A stretch of 64,000 nucleotides of DNA from Saprospirales bacterium (GCA_016703765.1 JADJBL010000008.1:1-64000), one strand, 5' to 3'; shown: positions 26,155-35,669, counted from the stretch's first letter. Made by a program: numbers and translations. The notes: a model not told the origin generated them from the sequence alone.

Positions 26155-26665
26155 TGCAGTCTGTCAGGGTTTTCAGCCCGATAAAGATGGGTTCCCGACC
26201 TTCCTTCGTCAGTTTCCAGTCGTCTTCTTCCGAATCATCCAGTACCAGGGAGTCTTCTATGAAGGCGAGGATGTCTTCCTGTCCGGTCCGTTCGAAAAAT
26301 GGATTCAGGCGGTCCTGAAACTTGGGGGATGAGGCTTCATTCATGATCTCCCAGTTGACCTCCTCCCGGTTTTCGATTTCTTCGGGCTCCAGGGTATGCT
26401 CGATCGGCCGCACCCTGCCAACCGCAGTCCAGATCACCGCCGCCAGGTAGAGGAGGTAAGGTTTTTCCTCCTCGGTCAGGACCTCGAAGGTGTCCGAAAA
26501 GAAGAAGGCGAGGAGCGGGGCCTGATGCTCTTCCCAGGAGTTGAGCACCTCCTCCACCGTCCATTTGCCGGCTTCCAGATCGTCGAGCGTTGATTCTATG
26601 ATTGATTCCGGGACGAGTTCCAAAGGGATTGAATTTTTTGAAGAATTAGGAGACGAAAGGTACAA
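26144..26665 (-). CDS. Acidic protein of unknown function (173 aa)
   Basis: No signal peptide or TM helix and strongly acidic. It has a hydrophobic helix PYLLYLAAVIWTAVGRV near residue 70 and an EDGQEDILAFIEDSLVLDDSEEDDW-like acidic segment near the C-terminus. I do not recognise the family. It lies 13 nt after the cutC start region on the same strand, so it is probably transcribed upstream of cutC's direction in tandem: this gene is first, cutC is a separate neighbour downstream in coordinate. Function unknown. Confidence 0.6.
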   Translation of the reverse strand: MYLSSPNSSKNSIPLELVPESIIESTLDDLEAGKWTVEEVLNSWEEHQAPLLAFFFSDTFEVLTEEEKPYLLYLAAVIWTAVGRVRPIEHTLEPEEIENREEVNWEIMNEASSPKFQDRLNPFFERTGQEDILAFIEDSLVLDDSEEDDWKLTKEGREPIFIGLKTLTDCITQ

Positions 26666-26678
26666 AAAACAGCTTAAA

Positions 26679-27302
26679 TCAGCCTAACGGTCCCACGATC
26701 AATCGGCCGTGGTATTCGGTGGCGCCGATGGCTTGGTGGATGAGGGAGAGGCTTTCCCTCGTCACCTTTCCGGCGGCGATGATGGCAAAGCGCTCCCCGG
26801 AAGCCCGGATCATTTCCCGGAGCAAGAGGGCGCCTTTCAGGGCTGTCTCCTCTTTTCCCGAGCTCAGGATATGGGTCACATTTTCTATGGTGCGCAAAGA
26901 TTCCAGATCTGCCAGCGGGTCGGGGCTGAGGTCGATGGCCTTGTGGATGGTGATGGAAAGCGGACTTGCAACTGAAGCAAGGCGACGGATAGCCGGAATA
27001 TCCAGCCTTCCGGAGCCCAGGCTGGCGCCAAAAACCAATTCTTTTACCCCTGCCGACTTGCAAAACAGGATCTCCTGTTCCATCTTGGAAAGCTCCTCCT
27101 CCGAATACATAAAATCGCCCGCCCTTAAGCGGACCATGGCTTTGACGGGGATGCGGAGCATATCCAGCGCTTGCAGGATGGTATCCCGGTCGGGGCTCAG
27201 GCCCCCGAGCTCGAGCCGGGAGCAAAGCTCAATCCTGTGCGCGCCCTGGGATTGGGCAGACAGGGCTTGTGAGAGGCTGTCGACACAGGCTTCCAGGATC
27301 AT
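26679..27302 (-). CDS. cutC: CutC family protein
   Basis: A 207-aa TIM-barrel protein. MILEACVDSLSQALSAQSQGAHRIELCSRLELGGLSPD is the signature N-terminus, VKAMVRLRAGDFMYSEEEL and SITIHKAIDLSPDP follow, and ILSSGKEETALKG is the usual C-terminal motif. CutC was named for copper homeostasis in E. coli, but its biochemical role is not settled. The protein is slightly shorter than E. coli CutC (248 aa). The unknown 173-aa gene follows 13 nt after its stop on the same strand, suggesting one transcript cutC - unknown. Confidence 0.9.
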   Translation of the reverse strand: MILEACVDSLSQALSAQSQGAHRIELCSRLELGGLSPDRDTILQALDMLRIPVKAMVRLRAGDFMYSEEELSKMEQEILFCKSAGVKELVFGASLGSGRLDIPAIRRLASVASPLSITIHKAIDLSPDPLADLESLRTIENVTHILSSGKEETALKGALLLREMIRASGERFAIIAAGKVTRESLSLIHQAIGATEYHGRLIVGPLG

Positions 27303-27410
27303 GGGTTATCGTTTGCGCATAAAAGTATAGCTTTTTGGAGCTTTGTCGCCTTTCCCTTATATTGGGGGAATTCTTGAACATATTTTTCACTCAAAAAATC
27401 GAGATAAGTT

Positions 27411-28283
27411 ATGAGAAATGTTGTCATTATTTTTTTGGCGGTCATTAGCCTGGGTTCCTGCGTGGGGAAAAAGAAGTACACTCAATTGCAGTACAAATAC
27501 GAGGATTTGGCCAAGGCCCTGCAATACTGTGATGAAACGGTAAAAGAGGGCCGGATGCAGAACGACAGCCTCCGGAATGCCCTGGCGCTTTGCAAATCCC
27601 AATCCGGTTCGCTGGAAGGCCAGGTCGAAGATGTAAAACGCACCAACGAAAACCTGCTCGGCATCATGGAGCAAATGTCCCTCATCAGCAAGGAAGGCGC
27701 CGTGAGCATGCAGAAATCCCTGGAAGCCCTTCAAAATCAATCCGCTTACATTGAAAAACTTACCAAGGAAAGGCAGAAGGCGGATTCCCTCACCCTGGCT
27801 TTGTCCAATAACCTGAAGAGATCGCTGGAGGACGTGAACGACAAAGACATCCAGATCGATGTGAAGAAAGGAGTGGTTTATATCTCCATTTCAGACAATA
27901 TGCTCTTTCAATCGGGTAGCGCCGAGATTGGCCCGAACGCAGGCGCTGTCCTTAGCAAAGTGGCCCGGATCATCAACGACCGGAGAGACGTGGAGGTATT
28001 GGTGGAAGGCCATACGGACAATGTGCCCATCACCAAAAACTGCTTTAAGGACAACTGGGATCTCAGCGCCATGCGAGCTACCTCCATCGTGCGCACCCTT
28101 CAGGACCAGTATGCGGTCAGTCCCTCCCGCATGACGGCAGGCGCCCGCTCGGAATACGTACCCAAAGCCCCGAATGACTCGGAAACCGGTCGCGGTATCA
28201 ACCGCCGCACGGAAATCATCCTTACGCCGAAGCTGGATCAGTTTTTTGAACTGCTTGTACCGGAGGAAGAAGGAAATAAATAA
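27411..28283 (+). CDS. OmpA family lipoprotein with coiled coil
   Basis: A 290-aa outer-membrane-associated protein. The lipobox is VISLGSC with Cys at about residue 17. Residues 25-135 form a coiled coil, and the C-terminal OmpA domain (about 145-280) shows SDNMLFQSGSAEIGP, VLVEGHTDNVPI, NWDLSAMRATSIVRTL and RGINRRTEIILTP, the standard peptidoglycan-binding signature. It should tether the outer membrane to the cell wall. A strong hairpin terminator follows the stop codon. Confidence 0.92.
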   Translation: MRNVVIIFLAVISLGSCVGKKKYTQLQYKYEDLAKALQYCDETVKEGRMQNDSLRNALALCKSQSGSLEGQVEDVKRTNENLLGIMEQMSLISKEGAVSMQKSLEALQNQSAYIEKLTKERQKADSLTLALSNNLKRSLEDVNDKDIQIDVKKGVVYISISDNMLFQSGSAEIGPNAGAVLSKVARIINDRRDVEVLVEGHTDNVPITKNCFKDNWDLSAMRATSIVRTLQDQYAVSPSRMTAGARSEYVPKAPNDSETGRGINRRTEIILTPKLDQFFELLVPEEEGNK

Positions 28284-28298
28284 ACCTCCCGATTGTTG

Positions 28299-28341
28299 AA
28301 AAAGGGGTATTCGCGGGTTCTGCCTGCGAATACCCCTTTTT
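28299..28341. terminator. Bidirectional intrinsic terminator
   Basis: A 16-bp perfect stem (AAAAAGGGGTATTCGC with its complement) and an 11-nt loop, ending in a T tract on both strands. It lies between the convergent OmpA and secreted-protein genes. Confidence 0.9.
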
Positions 28342-28343
28342 TA

Positions 28344-28805
28344 TTATTCGATCCCCAACAACTCGGCTATACTATCCCAGGCCGCCTGACGGCTTTCCTG
28401 GAAAGCCGCATCGTCCCCTTCTCCTTCCGTTGCGACAAAGGACTTCAGCGTCCTGGCCTCGTCGGTCAGCAAACCAAGGCTCAGAATGATTTCCCGCGTA
28501 AAGTCCTGATCGTTTACATCTTCGAGAAAGCCGGAATCGAGCAGGCCTTGATATTGGGTTATCAGCTCGGCATAAATAGCAATTTGCTCCTCGATGATCT
28601 GGATAGTGAATTCGGATTCGTAGGCCTCTGCCCCATAGGCATCTGCCAGGATCCCGAGGGTGGTATAGCTGTTATAAAGAAAAGCTCCGCTTGTGCCGCC
28701 TATCGTTTCCAATGCGGCATCCTTCGAGGTGGCCTGAGCCGGAAGGAAGGTAGCCGCAAATAGCAGAACGAGTGCCAGAGCAGGCGCTGTTTTTGAAATT
28801 CCCAT
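28344..28805 (-). CDS. Secreted protein of unknown function (153 aa)
   Basis: Signal peptide TAPALALVLLFAATFLPAQA, then an all-helical acidic protein (YNSYTTLGILADAYGAEAYESE, IIEEQIAIYAELITQYQGLLDSG). I do not recognise the family; the helical pattern and length are those of small periplasmic proteins of Bacteroidota. It is followed by the terminator shared with the OmpA gene and preceded on the same strand by a 67-aa gene. Confidence 0.65.
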   Translation of the reverse strand: MGISKTAPALALVLLFAATFLPAQATSKDAALETIGGTSGAFLYNSYTTLGILADAYGAEAYESEFTIQIIEEQIAIYAELITQYQGLLDSGFLEDVNDQDFTREIILSLGLLTDEARTLKSFVATEGEGDDAAFQESRQAAWDSIAELLGIE

Positions 28806-28837
28806 AGTGTTTATTGTGAGATGAATGATTAATCTGG

Positions 28838-29041
28838 TCAGGAAATGCGGACCTCCACCGAAACCACATGGTGCATGGGGACATACATTTCAAAAAACTC
28901 TCTGCCCGGAACCTGGGAAAAAACGACCAGTTCTCCCGCCAGAGCCTTTACCCTGGCTTGAAACTGCTTGCCATTGGAAAGGGAAACATCGATGAAGGTC
29001 TTGTTTTCCAAAACCTGTTTGAACACAATTGATAACTCCAT
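28838..29041 (-). CDS. Small beta-rich protein, Sm-like in appearance (67 aa)
   Basis: A protein MELSIVFKQVLENKTF... with five short predicted strands. The layout FIDVSLSNGKQFQARVKALAGELVVFS ... YVPMHHVVSVEV resembles the Sm/Hfq-type SH3-like barrel (strand - GK - G-RV - strand - V.hhI.sve). This is a visual resemblance only; no catalytic or RNA-binding residues can be assigned. It lies 32 nt upstream of the secreted-protein gene and 14 nt downstream of the YD-repeat-like gene, so a three-gene transcript is likely. Confidence 0.6.
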   Translation of the reverse strand: MELSIVFKQVLENKTFIDVSLSNGKQFQARVKALAGELVVFSQVPGREFFEMYVPMHHVVSVEVRIS

Positions 29042-29055
29042 ATTGGCTTTCGTTT

Positions 29056-29883
29056 TTATTCGTAATAGGTATATCGGTACTCGTAAGTCATAAAAATATC
29101 CATATAGAGATCGGCCTCTGTCATTTTCGTCAAAAGCCCCCTTTCATCATAGTAATAAACCACTTCCGTACCCGGCTCTCCGCCTACCTCATCCTGATAG
29201 GAAAGGAATTTGGAAAGCCTCCCCTGCCCGTCGTATTCGTAGGCCAGACGCTGGGAAAACGCAAGTTCTCCACCCATAGCCTGGTATTGGGTTTGGGCTG
29301 AAAGCCGTCCGTTCTGATCGTAAGAATAGGCAGACTGGTACGTGTGCAAACTGAGCGCCTTTCCGGTAAAGTTGCCATCTTCGTCGTACTCGGGAAATTT
29401 CTGGGATATCCTGCAGGACACAATCCGGCCCTTTTCGTAGGTATACTCATAGGTGGGCGGGTCGATATCCGCCACCTCTTTCATGAGGAGTTTGCCTTTT
29501 TTATCGTAGGTATAAAGGGAATTGACCTCATATCCGTCTGCATCGACGGAATTAACCCTGGAAAGGCTATTGCCGGGCCCCGAAAAAAGGTAGCTGGCGG
29601 TAAAGACCGTGTCCCAGTCTTCGTCCTCGTCCCAGTACTCTTCGCGCTCGAGGTACTGAATGGGGAACCCACTCTCGCTGTATTCCACCTCGGCGATAAA
29701 ATCCTGGTCGTCGGCCGGGTCTTGCCATTCTTCAGGCCCGAAGTATTTGTGAACGAAATGCACCCGGGCCTTTTTATTTGCTGCCAACTCGGCTGCATTT
29801 AAGGAAAAAGGGTCGATGATGAATTGGGAAAATCCGGGTATAGCCAGGAAGGCGAAAACGACCGGAAGGATACGCATTCTCAT
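29056..29883 (-). CDS. Exported RHS/YD-repeat-like protein
   Basis: A 275-aa secreted protein (signal peptide MRILPVVFAFLAIPGFSQ). The mature part has tandem tyrosine/glycine-rich strands with the pattern Y.YD..G.L (LYTYDKKGKLLMKE, YSYDQNGRLSAQTQ, YEYDGQGRLSKFLS, YYYDERGLLTKMTE), spaced about 35-45 residues. These are YD-type repeats as in RHS proteins but without a toxin domain or RHS core. Role unknown, probably surface or periplasmic. The start is at one of two Met codons (29883 or 29877); a longer frame to 30132 is not supported. Confidence 0.72.
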   Translation of the reverse strand: MRMRILPVVFAFLAIPGFSQFIIDPFSLNAAELAANKKARVHFVHKYFGPEEWQDPADDQDFIAEVEYSESGFPIQYLEREEYWDEDEDWDTVFTASYLFSGPGNSLSRVNSVDADGYEVNSLYTYDKKGKLLMKEVADIDPPTYEYTYEKGRIVSCRISQKFPEYDEDGNFTGKALSLHTYQSAYSYDQNGRLSAQTQYQAMGGELAFSQRLAYEYDGQGRLSKFLSYQDEVGGEPGTEVVYYYDERGLLTKMTEADLYMDIFMTYEYRYTYYE

Positions 29884-29943
29884 AGTAGTGGAGCTTGAAT
29901 TTGCTCTTAAAGCTAAAGATAAAATCCGATCTTTACAGTACAA

Positions 29944-32900
29944 ATGATTCCGATTATGAGATGTCCTTTTTTCGTCTGCATATTGGCCTTTGTCCTCTTC
30001 CAAAGCTGCACTTCCAAACCCGAAGCGCCGCAGAACGCCGATTTCCAGGTTTATACGCTGGTGGACTCCACCGAGTCCGGCCTGAACTTCGTCAACCGCC
30101 TGGACGAAGGCCCGGGTTATAATATTCTCCATTTCGATTATTTCTACAACGGAGCCGGGGTGGCGATCGGAGATATCAACAACGACGGGCTTCCCGACGT
30201 CTTGATGACCGCAAACAACTCCGGCAACCGGCTATTTCTGAACAAGGGCAATCTCAAATTCGAAGATATCACCGAAAAGGCGGGGCTGCGCAAGGATCGT
30301 TGGTCTACGGGCGCCGTCATGTCTGATGTGAACCGGGACGGGTTGCTCGATATCTATATCTGCAACGGCGGGCCTTCGCTCGACCTCGGAATGCTCAAAA
30401 ACGAGCTCTATATCAACCAGGGCGACGGGGTTTTCAAGGAAGAAGCGGAGGCATACGGCATTGCCGGGGAGCACCGCAGCACCCAGGCCTCCTTCTTCGA
30501 CTACGACCGCGACGGCGACCTCGACCTGTACGTGATGAACTACTCCGACCTGGTATTTCGCGTTCACGACCTCGCGAAAAAAACGGATACCTATCCCCTT
30601 TCCAAATATCCCCTCAACAGCGGCGTGTTGTACCGCAACGACGGGCCCGGCAAGTTTACCAATGTAAGCCAGGAGGCCGGCATCATGAAACCCGGCTACG
30701 GCCTGGGATTGATCACCTCCGATTTGAACGGGGACGGCTGGATCGATATTTATGTCAGCAATGACTACCTCGTACCCAATTTCATGTTTATCAACCAGCG
30801 GGACGGCACCTTCAAGGATGAGATCAAGGAAAGACTGGATCATTGTTCCCACTTCTCTATGGGGGCGGACTATGCCGATTTCAACAACGACGGCATGCAG
30901 GATATCGCCGAGCTCGACATGATGCCGGAAGACCATGTGCTCAGCAAGACCTACATGAGGCCGATGGATGCGGACTTATTCTTCCAGGTTACAGGCCTGG
31001 GGGTGATCCCGCAGTATATGTTCAATTGCCTCCATGTGCAGCACGGGTTCGGAATCTATTCGGACGTAGCCCTGATGGCAGGCGTGGCCAAGACCGACTG
31101 GAGCTGGGCGGCCCTGATGGGGGATGTGGATAACGACGGCTGGCGCGACTATATGGTTACGAACGGTTTTCGGCGGAATTTGAAGAACAATGACTTTGTT
31201 CAGGAAGAGTTTCCAAAAATATCGGAGTGGATGCGGCAGGAGCAATACGACAGCGCCTGGACCTTCCTGCAAGACTATCCGGGCTACCCCGCTGTCAACT
31301 ACCTGTACCGGAACAACCGCGACCTGGGCTTCCAGAACGCCAGCACGGACTGGGGTTTTAAAGAACCTTCCTATTCCAACGGCGCCGCCACAGCCGATCT
31401 CGACCTGGACGGCGACCTCGACCTGGTGGTCAATAATATCGACCAGCCGGCTTTCCTGTATCGAAACAATTCCAGCGAGGAAAGCGGGCACCACTGGATC
31501 CGGTTTTCGCTGACGGACGGGGCCACCCGGCAAATCCCCTTTAATGCCAAGGTCGAGATCGCGCGCCCGAACGGAGAGCTCCTGGTGGAAGAACTTATCA
31601 CCGTGCGCGGGTTTCAATCTGCTCTCGAGCCCGTCCTTCATTTTGGGCTAGGGCCCGACCCCTCGATTAGCAGCATCAAAATCTCCTGGGCCGATGGCAC
31701 CGAGACCATTTTAAAAGATTTGGCCGTAAATACAGTACACTCCATCGACAAGAACAAGGTCCGGGCCACCCGAAAATCATTTGCCTTCCAGCCGGAATAC
31801 GCCTTCATCGATTACAGCCAGAGCATATTCAAACAGCCGTTTATCCACCAGGAGGACGACTATCTGGATTTTGACAAAGAGATCCTCCTTCCATACCGCC
31901 AATCTACGCTCGGTCCCATGCTCAGCACCGGCGATGCGAACGGCGATGGCTGGCAGGATTTTTACATCGGAGGAGGCAAAGGGCAAGCAGGTCAGCTTTT
32001 CCTGATGGATCCGGCCAGGGGATTCTACCCGGCCCCTTGCCAGCCATGGACCTCCAGGGCAACGAGCGAAGATATGGGAGGCGCATTTGCCGATTTTGAC
32101 GGCGACGGCGACCTGGACCTCTATATCGCCAGCGGCGGTGGCGGCGAGTTTGCACCGGACGATCCCCTGCTTCAGGATCATGTTTACCTCAACGACGGCA
32201 AAGGTTGTTTTAGCGGTCCACTGCAAGGCGCAGTACCCGATTTCCGGGGGAGTGGAGGAAGGGTAGTAGCCGGCGATTTTGACGGCGACGGAGACCCGGA
32301 CCTGTTTGTCGCCGGACGCACCATGCCCGGAAAGTATCCCTACCCGGGCCGTTCGGCTTTGCTGCGCAACAACAAAGGCAAATTTGAAGATATCAGCGAG
32401 CAACTGGCCCCTGGTCTGAAAGACATTGGCATGGTCACAGATGCCCAATTCATGGATCTCAACGGAGATAAAAAACTCGACCTGGTGCTTTGCGGAGAAT
32501 GGATGACCATCAAAGCGCTGATCCAGGAAAACGGAAAATTTGTGGACCAGACCGGGCAATGGGGCTTCGCGGGGCATTCCGGCTGGTGGTATAGCCTGGA
32601 GCCCGTCGACGTAGATGCCGACGGCGATTTGGATCTCATTGCCGGAAACATAGGTTTGAACAACAAATGGAAGATCAAGGACTCGCACCCGCTGCACGTC
32701 TACGCCAACGACTTCGACGAAAACGGCAGCACGGATATCGTGTTGTCGAGCGAATACAAAGGCAAACTGGTACCCGCACGCGGCCGCGAATGCTCTTCGG
32801 ATCAGATGCCCTTCATCAAGGAAAAATTTCCGACCTATTCCCAGTTTGCCAATTCCTCGCTGAGCGATGTATATGGCAGCGAAAAACTCGGCGAGGCCCT

Positions 32901-33306
32901 GCATTACGAAGTGAACGAGGCCCGCTCGATGGTATGGCTCAATGAGGGCAAGTCTTTCAAACCCCTGCCCCTTCCGAATGCCGCGCAGATCGGTCCGATT
33001 TTATCTGTCGTGGTCCTCGACGCCAACAAGGACAAATACCCCGACCTGGTCATCGGAGGGGACCTCAGCGATACGGAACCCGAGACTCCCGCTTTCGACG
33101 GGAGCAGAGGAATGCTTCTGCTGGGAGGAGCCGGAGGAGCTTTTCAACCCGTTTGGCTGAAAGACTCCGGATTTTTCTTCCCCACCAAGAATGTCAGAGA
33201 TTTGGCTATCTTTCCGGCAGGCAATACCGGCAGGCAGGTAATCCTGATTGCTTCGAATGACAGCAATTTGCTGGCTTTATTATTTGAAGGGAAGAGAGGG
33301 GGTTAA
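29944..33306 (+). CDS. CRTAC1-like FG-GAP/VCBS repeat lipoprotein with ASPIC/UnbV domain
   Basis: A 1120-aa lipoprotein (lipobox FVLFQSC). It contains many FG-GAP/VCBS calcium-binding propeller repeats such as DINNDGLPDVLM, DVNRDGLLDIYI, DYDRDGDLDLYV, DFDGDGDLDLYI, and an ASPIC/UnbV-type domain near residues 510-600 (RFSLTDGATRQIPFNAKVEIARPNGELLVEE ... VLHFGLGPDPSISSIKISWADG). It is exported and probably surface-exposed. Such proteins are abundant in Bacteroidota and are often expressed near SusD/TonB systems, but none is near here. An FQLK-type protein gene starts 6 nt downstream and is probably co-transcribed. Confidence 0.92.
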   Translation: MIPIMRCPFFVCILAFVLFQSCTSKPEAPQNADFQVYTLVDSTESGLNFVNRLDEGPGYNILHFDYFYNGAGVAIGDINNDGLPDVLMTANNSGNRLFLNKGNLKFEDITEKAGLRKDRWSTGAVMSDVNRDGLLDIYICNGGPSLDLGMLKNELYINQGDGVFKEEAEAYGIAGEHRSTQASFFDYDRDGDLDLYVMNYSDLVFRVHDLAKKTDTYPLSKYPLNSGVLYRNDGPGKFTNVSQEAGIMKPGYGLGLITSDLNGDGWIDIYVSNDYLVPNFMFINQRDGTFKDEIKERLDHCSHFSMGADYADFNNDGMQDIAELDMMPEDHVLSKTYMRPMDADLFFQVTGLGVIPQYMFNCLHVQHGFGIYSDVALMAGVAKTDWSWAALMGDVDNDGWRDYMVTNGFRRNLKNNDFVQEEFPKISEWMRQEQYDSAWTFLQDYPGYPAVNYLYRNNRDLGFQNASTDWGFKEPSYSNGAATADLDLDGDLDLVVNNIDQPAFLYRNNSSEESGHHWIRFSLTDGATRQIPFNAKVEIARPNGELLVEELITVRGFQSALEPVLHFGLGPDPSISSIKISWADGTETILKDLAVNTVHSIDKNKVRATRKSFAFQPEYAFIDYSQSIFKQPFIHQEDDYLDFDKEILLPYRQSTLGPMLSTGDANGDGWQDFYIGGGKGQAGQLFLMDPARGFYPAPCQPWTSRATSEDMGGAFADFDGDGDLDLYIASGGGGEFAPDDPLLQDHVYLNDGKGCFSGPLQGAVPDFRGSGGRVVAGDFDGDGDPDLFVAGRTMPGKYPYPGRSALLRNNKGKFEDISEQLAPGLKDIGMVTDAQFMDLNGDKKLDLVLCGEWMTIKALIQENGKFVDQTGQWGFAGHSGWWYSLEPVDVDADGDLDLIAGNIGLNNKWKIKDSHPLHVYANDFDENGSTDIVLSSEYKGKLVPARGRECSSDQMPFIKEKFPTYSQFANSSLSDVYGSEKLGEALHYEVNEARSMVWLNEGKSFKPLPLPNAAQIGPILSVVVLDANKDKYPDLVIGGDLSDTEPETPAFDGSRGMLLLGGAGGAFQPVWLKDSGFFFPTKNVRDLAIFPAGNTGRQVILIASNDSNLLALLFEGKRGG

Positions 33307-33312
33307 ATAAAC

Positions 33313-34685
33313 ATGGAAAAGGCCAACCAAAATCAAAAAGAAGCAGGGGTCAATGGGGCCGCGGCATACACCAATGCCGGGAAAGATCCCGGCGTTTCTT
33401 TTCAGCCTCCCCCTTTCCAACTAAAGGCCTCCGAAAAACCTTCTGATGAATTGGACGGGGAAGAACAAGAACCTTTTATACCGCTCCAGCTAAAACTCCC
33501 GGTCGTTCAACGTGCAGAAAATGACCTCTTGCAATCCCCGGTCACTATAGATGGGGGAACTTTCCGAACCTATGAGGAAATTACTGCGTGGTATATGTGG
33601 CGCAAGTTGAGGTTATTGGAATTGAGGGGCCAACTGGAGCGGGAATCCCTGGGAATACCGGCAGAAGTGATCCAATGTATAACGGCTGTCGAAAGCTTGA
33701 TCGATATAAACCACGGTGGGGGGACCGAGCCTGTCACGGAAGGGATCGCAAACGATGCACGAAGGTGGTTTACCACTTTCACCACTTCGATTACCACTGG
33801 GGAACGGGCAATAGGGGCAGAGGCTGCTGCGCGGCTGGCCGGAGGCCGGGCTGAATTGGAAGCAGCCCGCGAACGGCTTAACAATGAGATCCTTCCCGGC
33901 CTTCGCGACCGGCAGCACGAAGCTTTTATGGCCGACAACGAAAGCCAGTTGATGGGCATTGCCGATGCGGTCGCTACCGCCTTAGACACCAGCCTTGCCC
34001 TCAACCCTTTAACCCAGGAGGTCCAACAAGAAATTGCCACCCTTAGGGCTTGGGGTTACCGGAGTGGTTCAAACATTGCCAGTCGCGCCGGCCAGGTTTT
34101 CAGCTTTTTGAACGAGTCAATAGAGTTTATGCAGGATTTCAGTTAATCCGCGACACGTACGCTGCTGCACGGGGCGGACGAACCGATGCAGAATCCGGAC
34201 GGGCTGGTGTAAATGCGATGTCAACCGCAGTTAGTGCCGGAGGTACCCTGCTAGGCGCATCCTCTGCATTTTCCTTATATGCAAATTTGTACTTAGGACC
34301 CTTGACCCAAGCCTGCCTTCGGGGATTAGCCCGTTTAGAGGGAATATTGCGTTTAACCGACCGGGACGCTATTCAATTAGGCAACTTTGACCTCGTGCAT
34401 TGGGGCGTTCAGCCGGGAGGAAGGCCGATGTTTAATTTTATCTTTCAGGTCATGCGCGCATCAAGCGCTAGCGAGGTGCCTTCCCCAATCCCAACAAGAG
34501 TAGCCGAATATCTCATGAGCCAACGAAGCGGGTTCAACGCAGGGCTTGGAACCGGCAGGAGGGGTATGCCAACAACCGGCCTGGTATTCCATGATCTAAA
34601 CCAGGCAGATGCTCCTTATTGGGTATTCAACAACCGACAGAACATCTGGGCCATGTTGTATGGCAGTACAGGGGTTCCCGATTGA
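33313..34685 (+). CDS. FQLK/VQR-motif protein of unknown function, frameshifted
   Basis: About 457 aa when one frameshift is repaired. The N-terminal 60 residues are polar and carry FQPPPFQLKASEKP, PLQLKLPVVQRAEND: the FQLK/VQR motifs seen at the N-termini of many Bacteroidota proteins with DUF4157 or toxin domains (from memory). No DUF4157 HExxH is present. Residues 80-270 are helical; the second half contains a hydrophobic stretch AMSTAVSAGGTLLGASSAFSLYANLYLGPL and ends NRQNIWAMLYGSTGVPD. The frame breaks at the T3 run 34137-34139; adding one T gives FMQDFQLIRDTYAAARGG. It is immediately downstream of the CRTAC1 gene (6 nt). Confidence 0.65.
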
Positions 34686-34706
34686 TCTCCCCCTCCTGTC
34701 GGTCCT

Positions 34707-35171
34707 TTACACCCCAAATTGCCTCAAATGGTGGTCGAAATGCTTCCACATGAAATAGCCCCTTTGGTCGTAGTTCATATTTCCAAGGCCGGCGTGTGGG
34801 CCGAATGAAAAAGAGGCGTTCTTGGAGGAAAATTCCACCAGGAGTTCCAGCAGTTTGGTTTTGTCGGCGTCGAAACCGGTAGGCGGCGTCCCATCGCCTC
34901 CCTCGCCCTGCTTATAGGGTTTGAACGTAGGAGAATTCGGCTTCCATGGCTTTTCCGTCAGCACCATCAACCGGACCAAGGGGCGAAGCAAACCCGGTAC
35001 GACCGGTTTGGTTTGGCGGATTTTCAGCATGTCGCGCAGGTTATCCGAAAGGTGGCAAAGCATCTGATTTACCGTCATCACGCCCCAATTGGGTTTGGTA
35101 TCCGGGTTCAAACGCTGAACGCGTTCCACAATGGATTGCCGGGTGGAGGATTCGAAGATGATGGGTTTCAT
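34707..35171 (-). CDS. DUF1569 (DinB-superfamily) protein
   Basis: A 154-aa cytoplasmic protein. WGVMTVNQMLCHLSDNLRDML and QRGYFMWKHFDHHLRQFGV carry His residues in the positions of the DinB-like four-helix bundle metal site. GEGGDGTPPTGFDADKTKLLELL is a typical middle segment. DUF1569 function is unknown. It lies 27 nt after the cupin gene, so the two are likely one transcript. Confidence 0.82.
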   Translation of the reverse strand: MKPIIFESSTRQSIVERVQRLNPDTKPNWGVMTVNQMLCHLSDNLRDMLKIRQTKPVVPGLLRPLVRLMVLTEKPWKPNSPTFKPYKQGEGGDGTPPTGFDADKTKLLELLVEFSSKNASFSFGPHAGLGNMNYDQRGYFMWKHFDHHLRQFGV

Positions 35172-35198
35172 AATTTTGGTTTTTCTCTGTGAATAATG

Positions 35199-35669
35199 CT
35201 AAGCCGGGGCGTTGATCAGCACTTGCATTCCGAAATTAGCGAAAATCTCGATGACCTTGCCCATATCCGGTTCGCGGTCGGCGGGTAATGCATTTAGTTC
35301 TTCGAAGAAATCTTCGAAATTTCCGCCGGGCACTACCGTCCACAGGGTTTTGCCCGGCTTGTCGCCGATGTTCTGGAAAGCGTGGGGAACGCCTATCGGG
35401 AAAAATATCTCGTCGCCCGGACCTGCCTGGATCTGTTGCTCGCCGAGCACGATCATGAAATTCCCTTCCACGACATAGATCATTTCGTCTTCGCGGCTGT
35501 GCACGTGGGGCGGGATGCCGTGGCCTGCCGGAGTGATGACCTCCATGACGTAATAGTTGCCTTCCGTTTCCTTGCGCTGAAGTTTAATCGTAACCGAGTG
35601 GCCCAGGATGTTGAGTTTGCGTCCTTGTCCATTTGCCGTTACCGTGGCGATTGCATTGGTCGTTTTCAT
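35199..35669 (-). CDS. Cupin domain protein
   Basis: A 156-aa cupin. GHGIPPHVHSREDEMIYVVEGNFMI is motif 1 (two His and one Glu of the metal site) and PGDEIFFPIGVPHAFQNIGDKPGKTLW is motif 2 with the third His. The start at 35669 (KTTNAIATVTANG) is favoured over 35741 because the extra 24 codons overlap the regulatory gap. Divergent from a Crp/Fnr regulator that may control it. Enzymatic role unknown. Confidence 0.85.
   Translation of the reverse strand: MKTTNAIATVTANGQGRKLNILGHSVTIKLQRKETEGNYYVMEVITPAGHGIPPHVHSREDEMIYVVEGNFMIVLGEQQIQAGPGDEIFFPIGVPHAFQNIGDKPGKTLWTVVPGGNFEDFFEELNALPADREPDMGKVIEIFANFGMQVLINAPA

Noticed and set aside
29056..30132. Longer version of the YD-repeat-like gene starting at 30132
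   Set aside because: The extension overlaps the CRTAC1 gene on the other strand and lacks a signal peptide, while a good signal peptide begins at 29883/29877.
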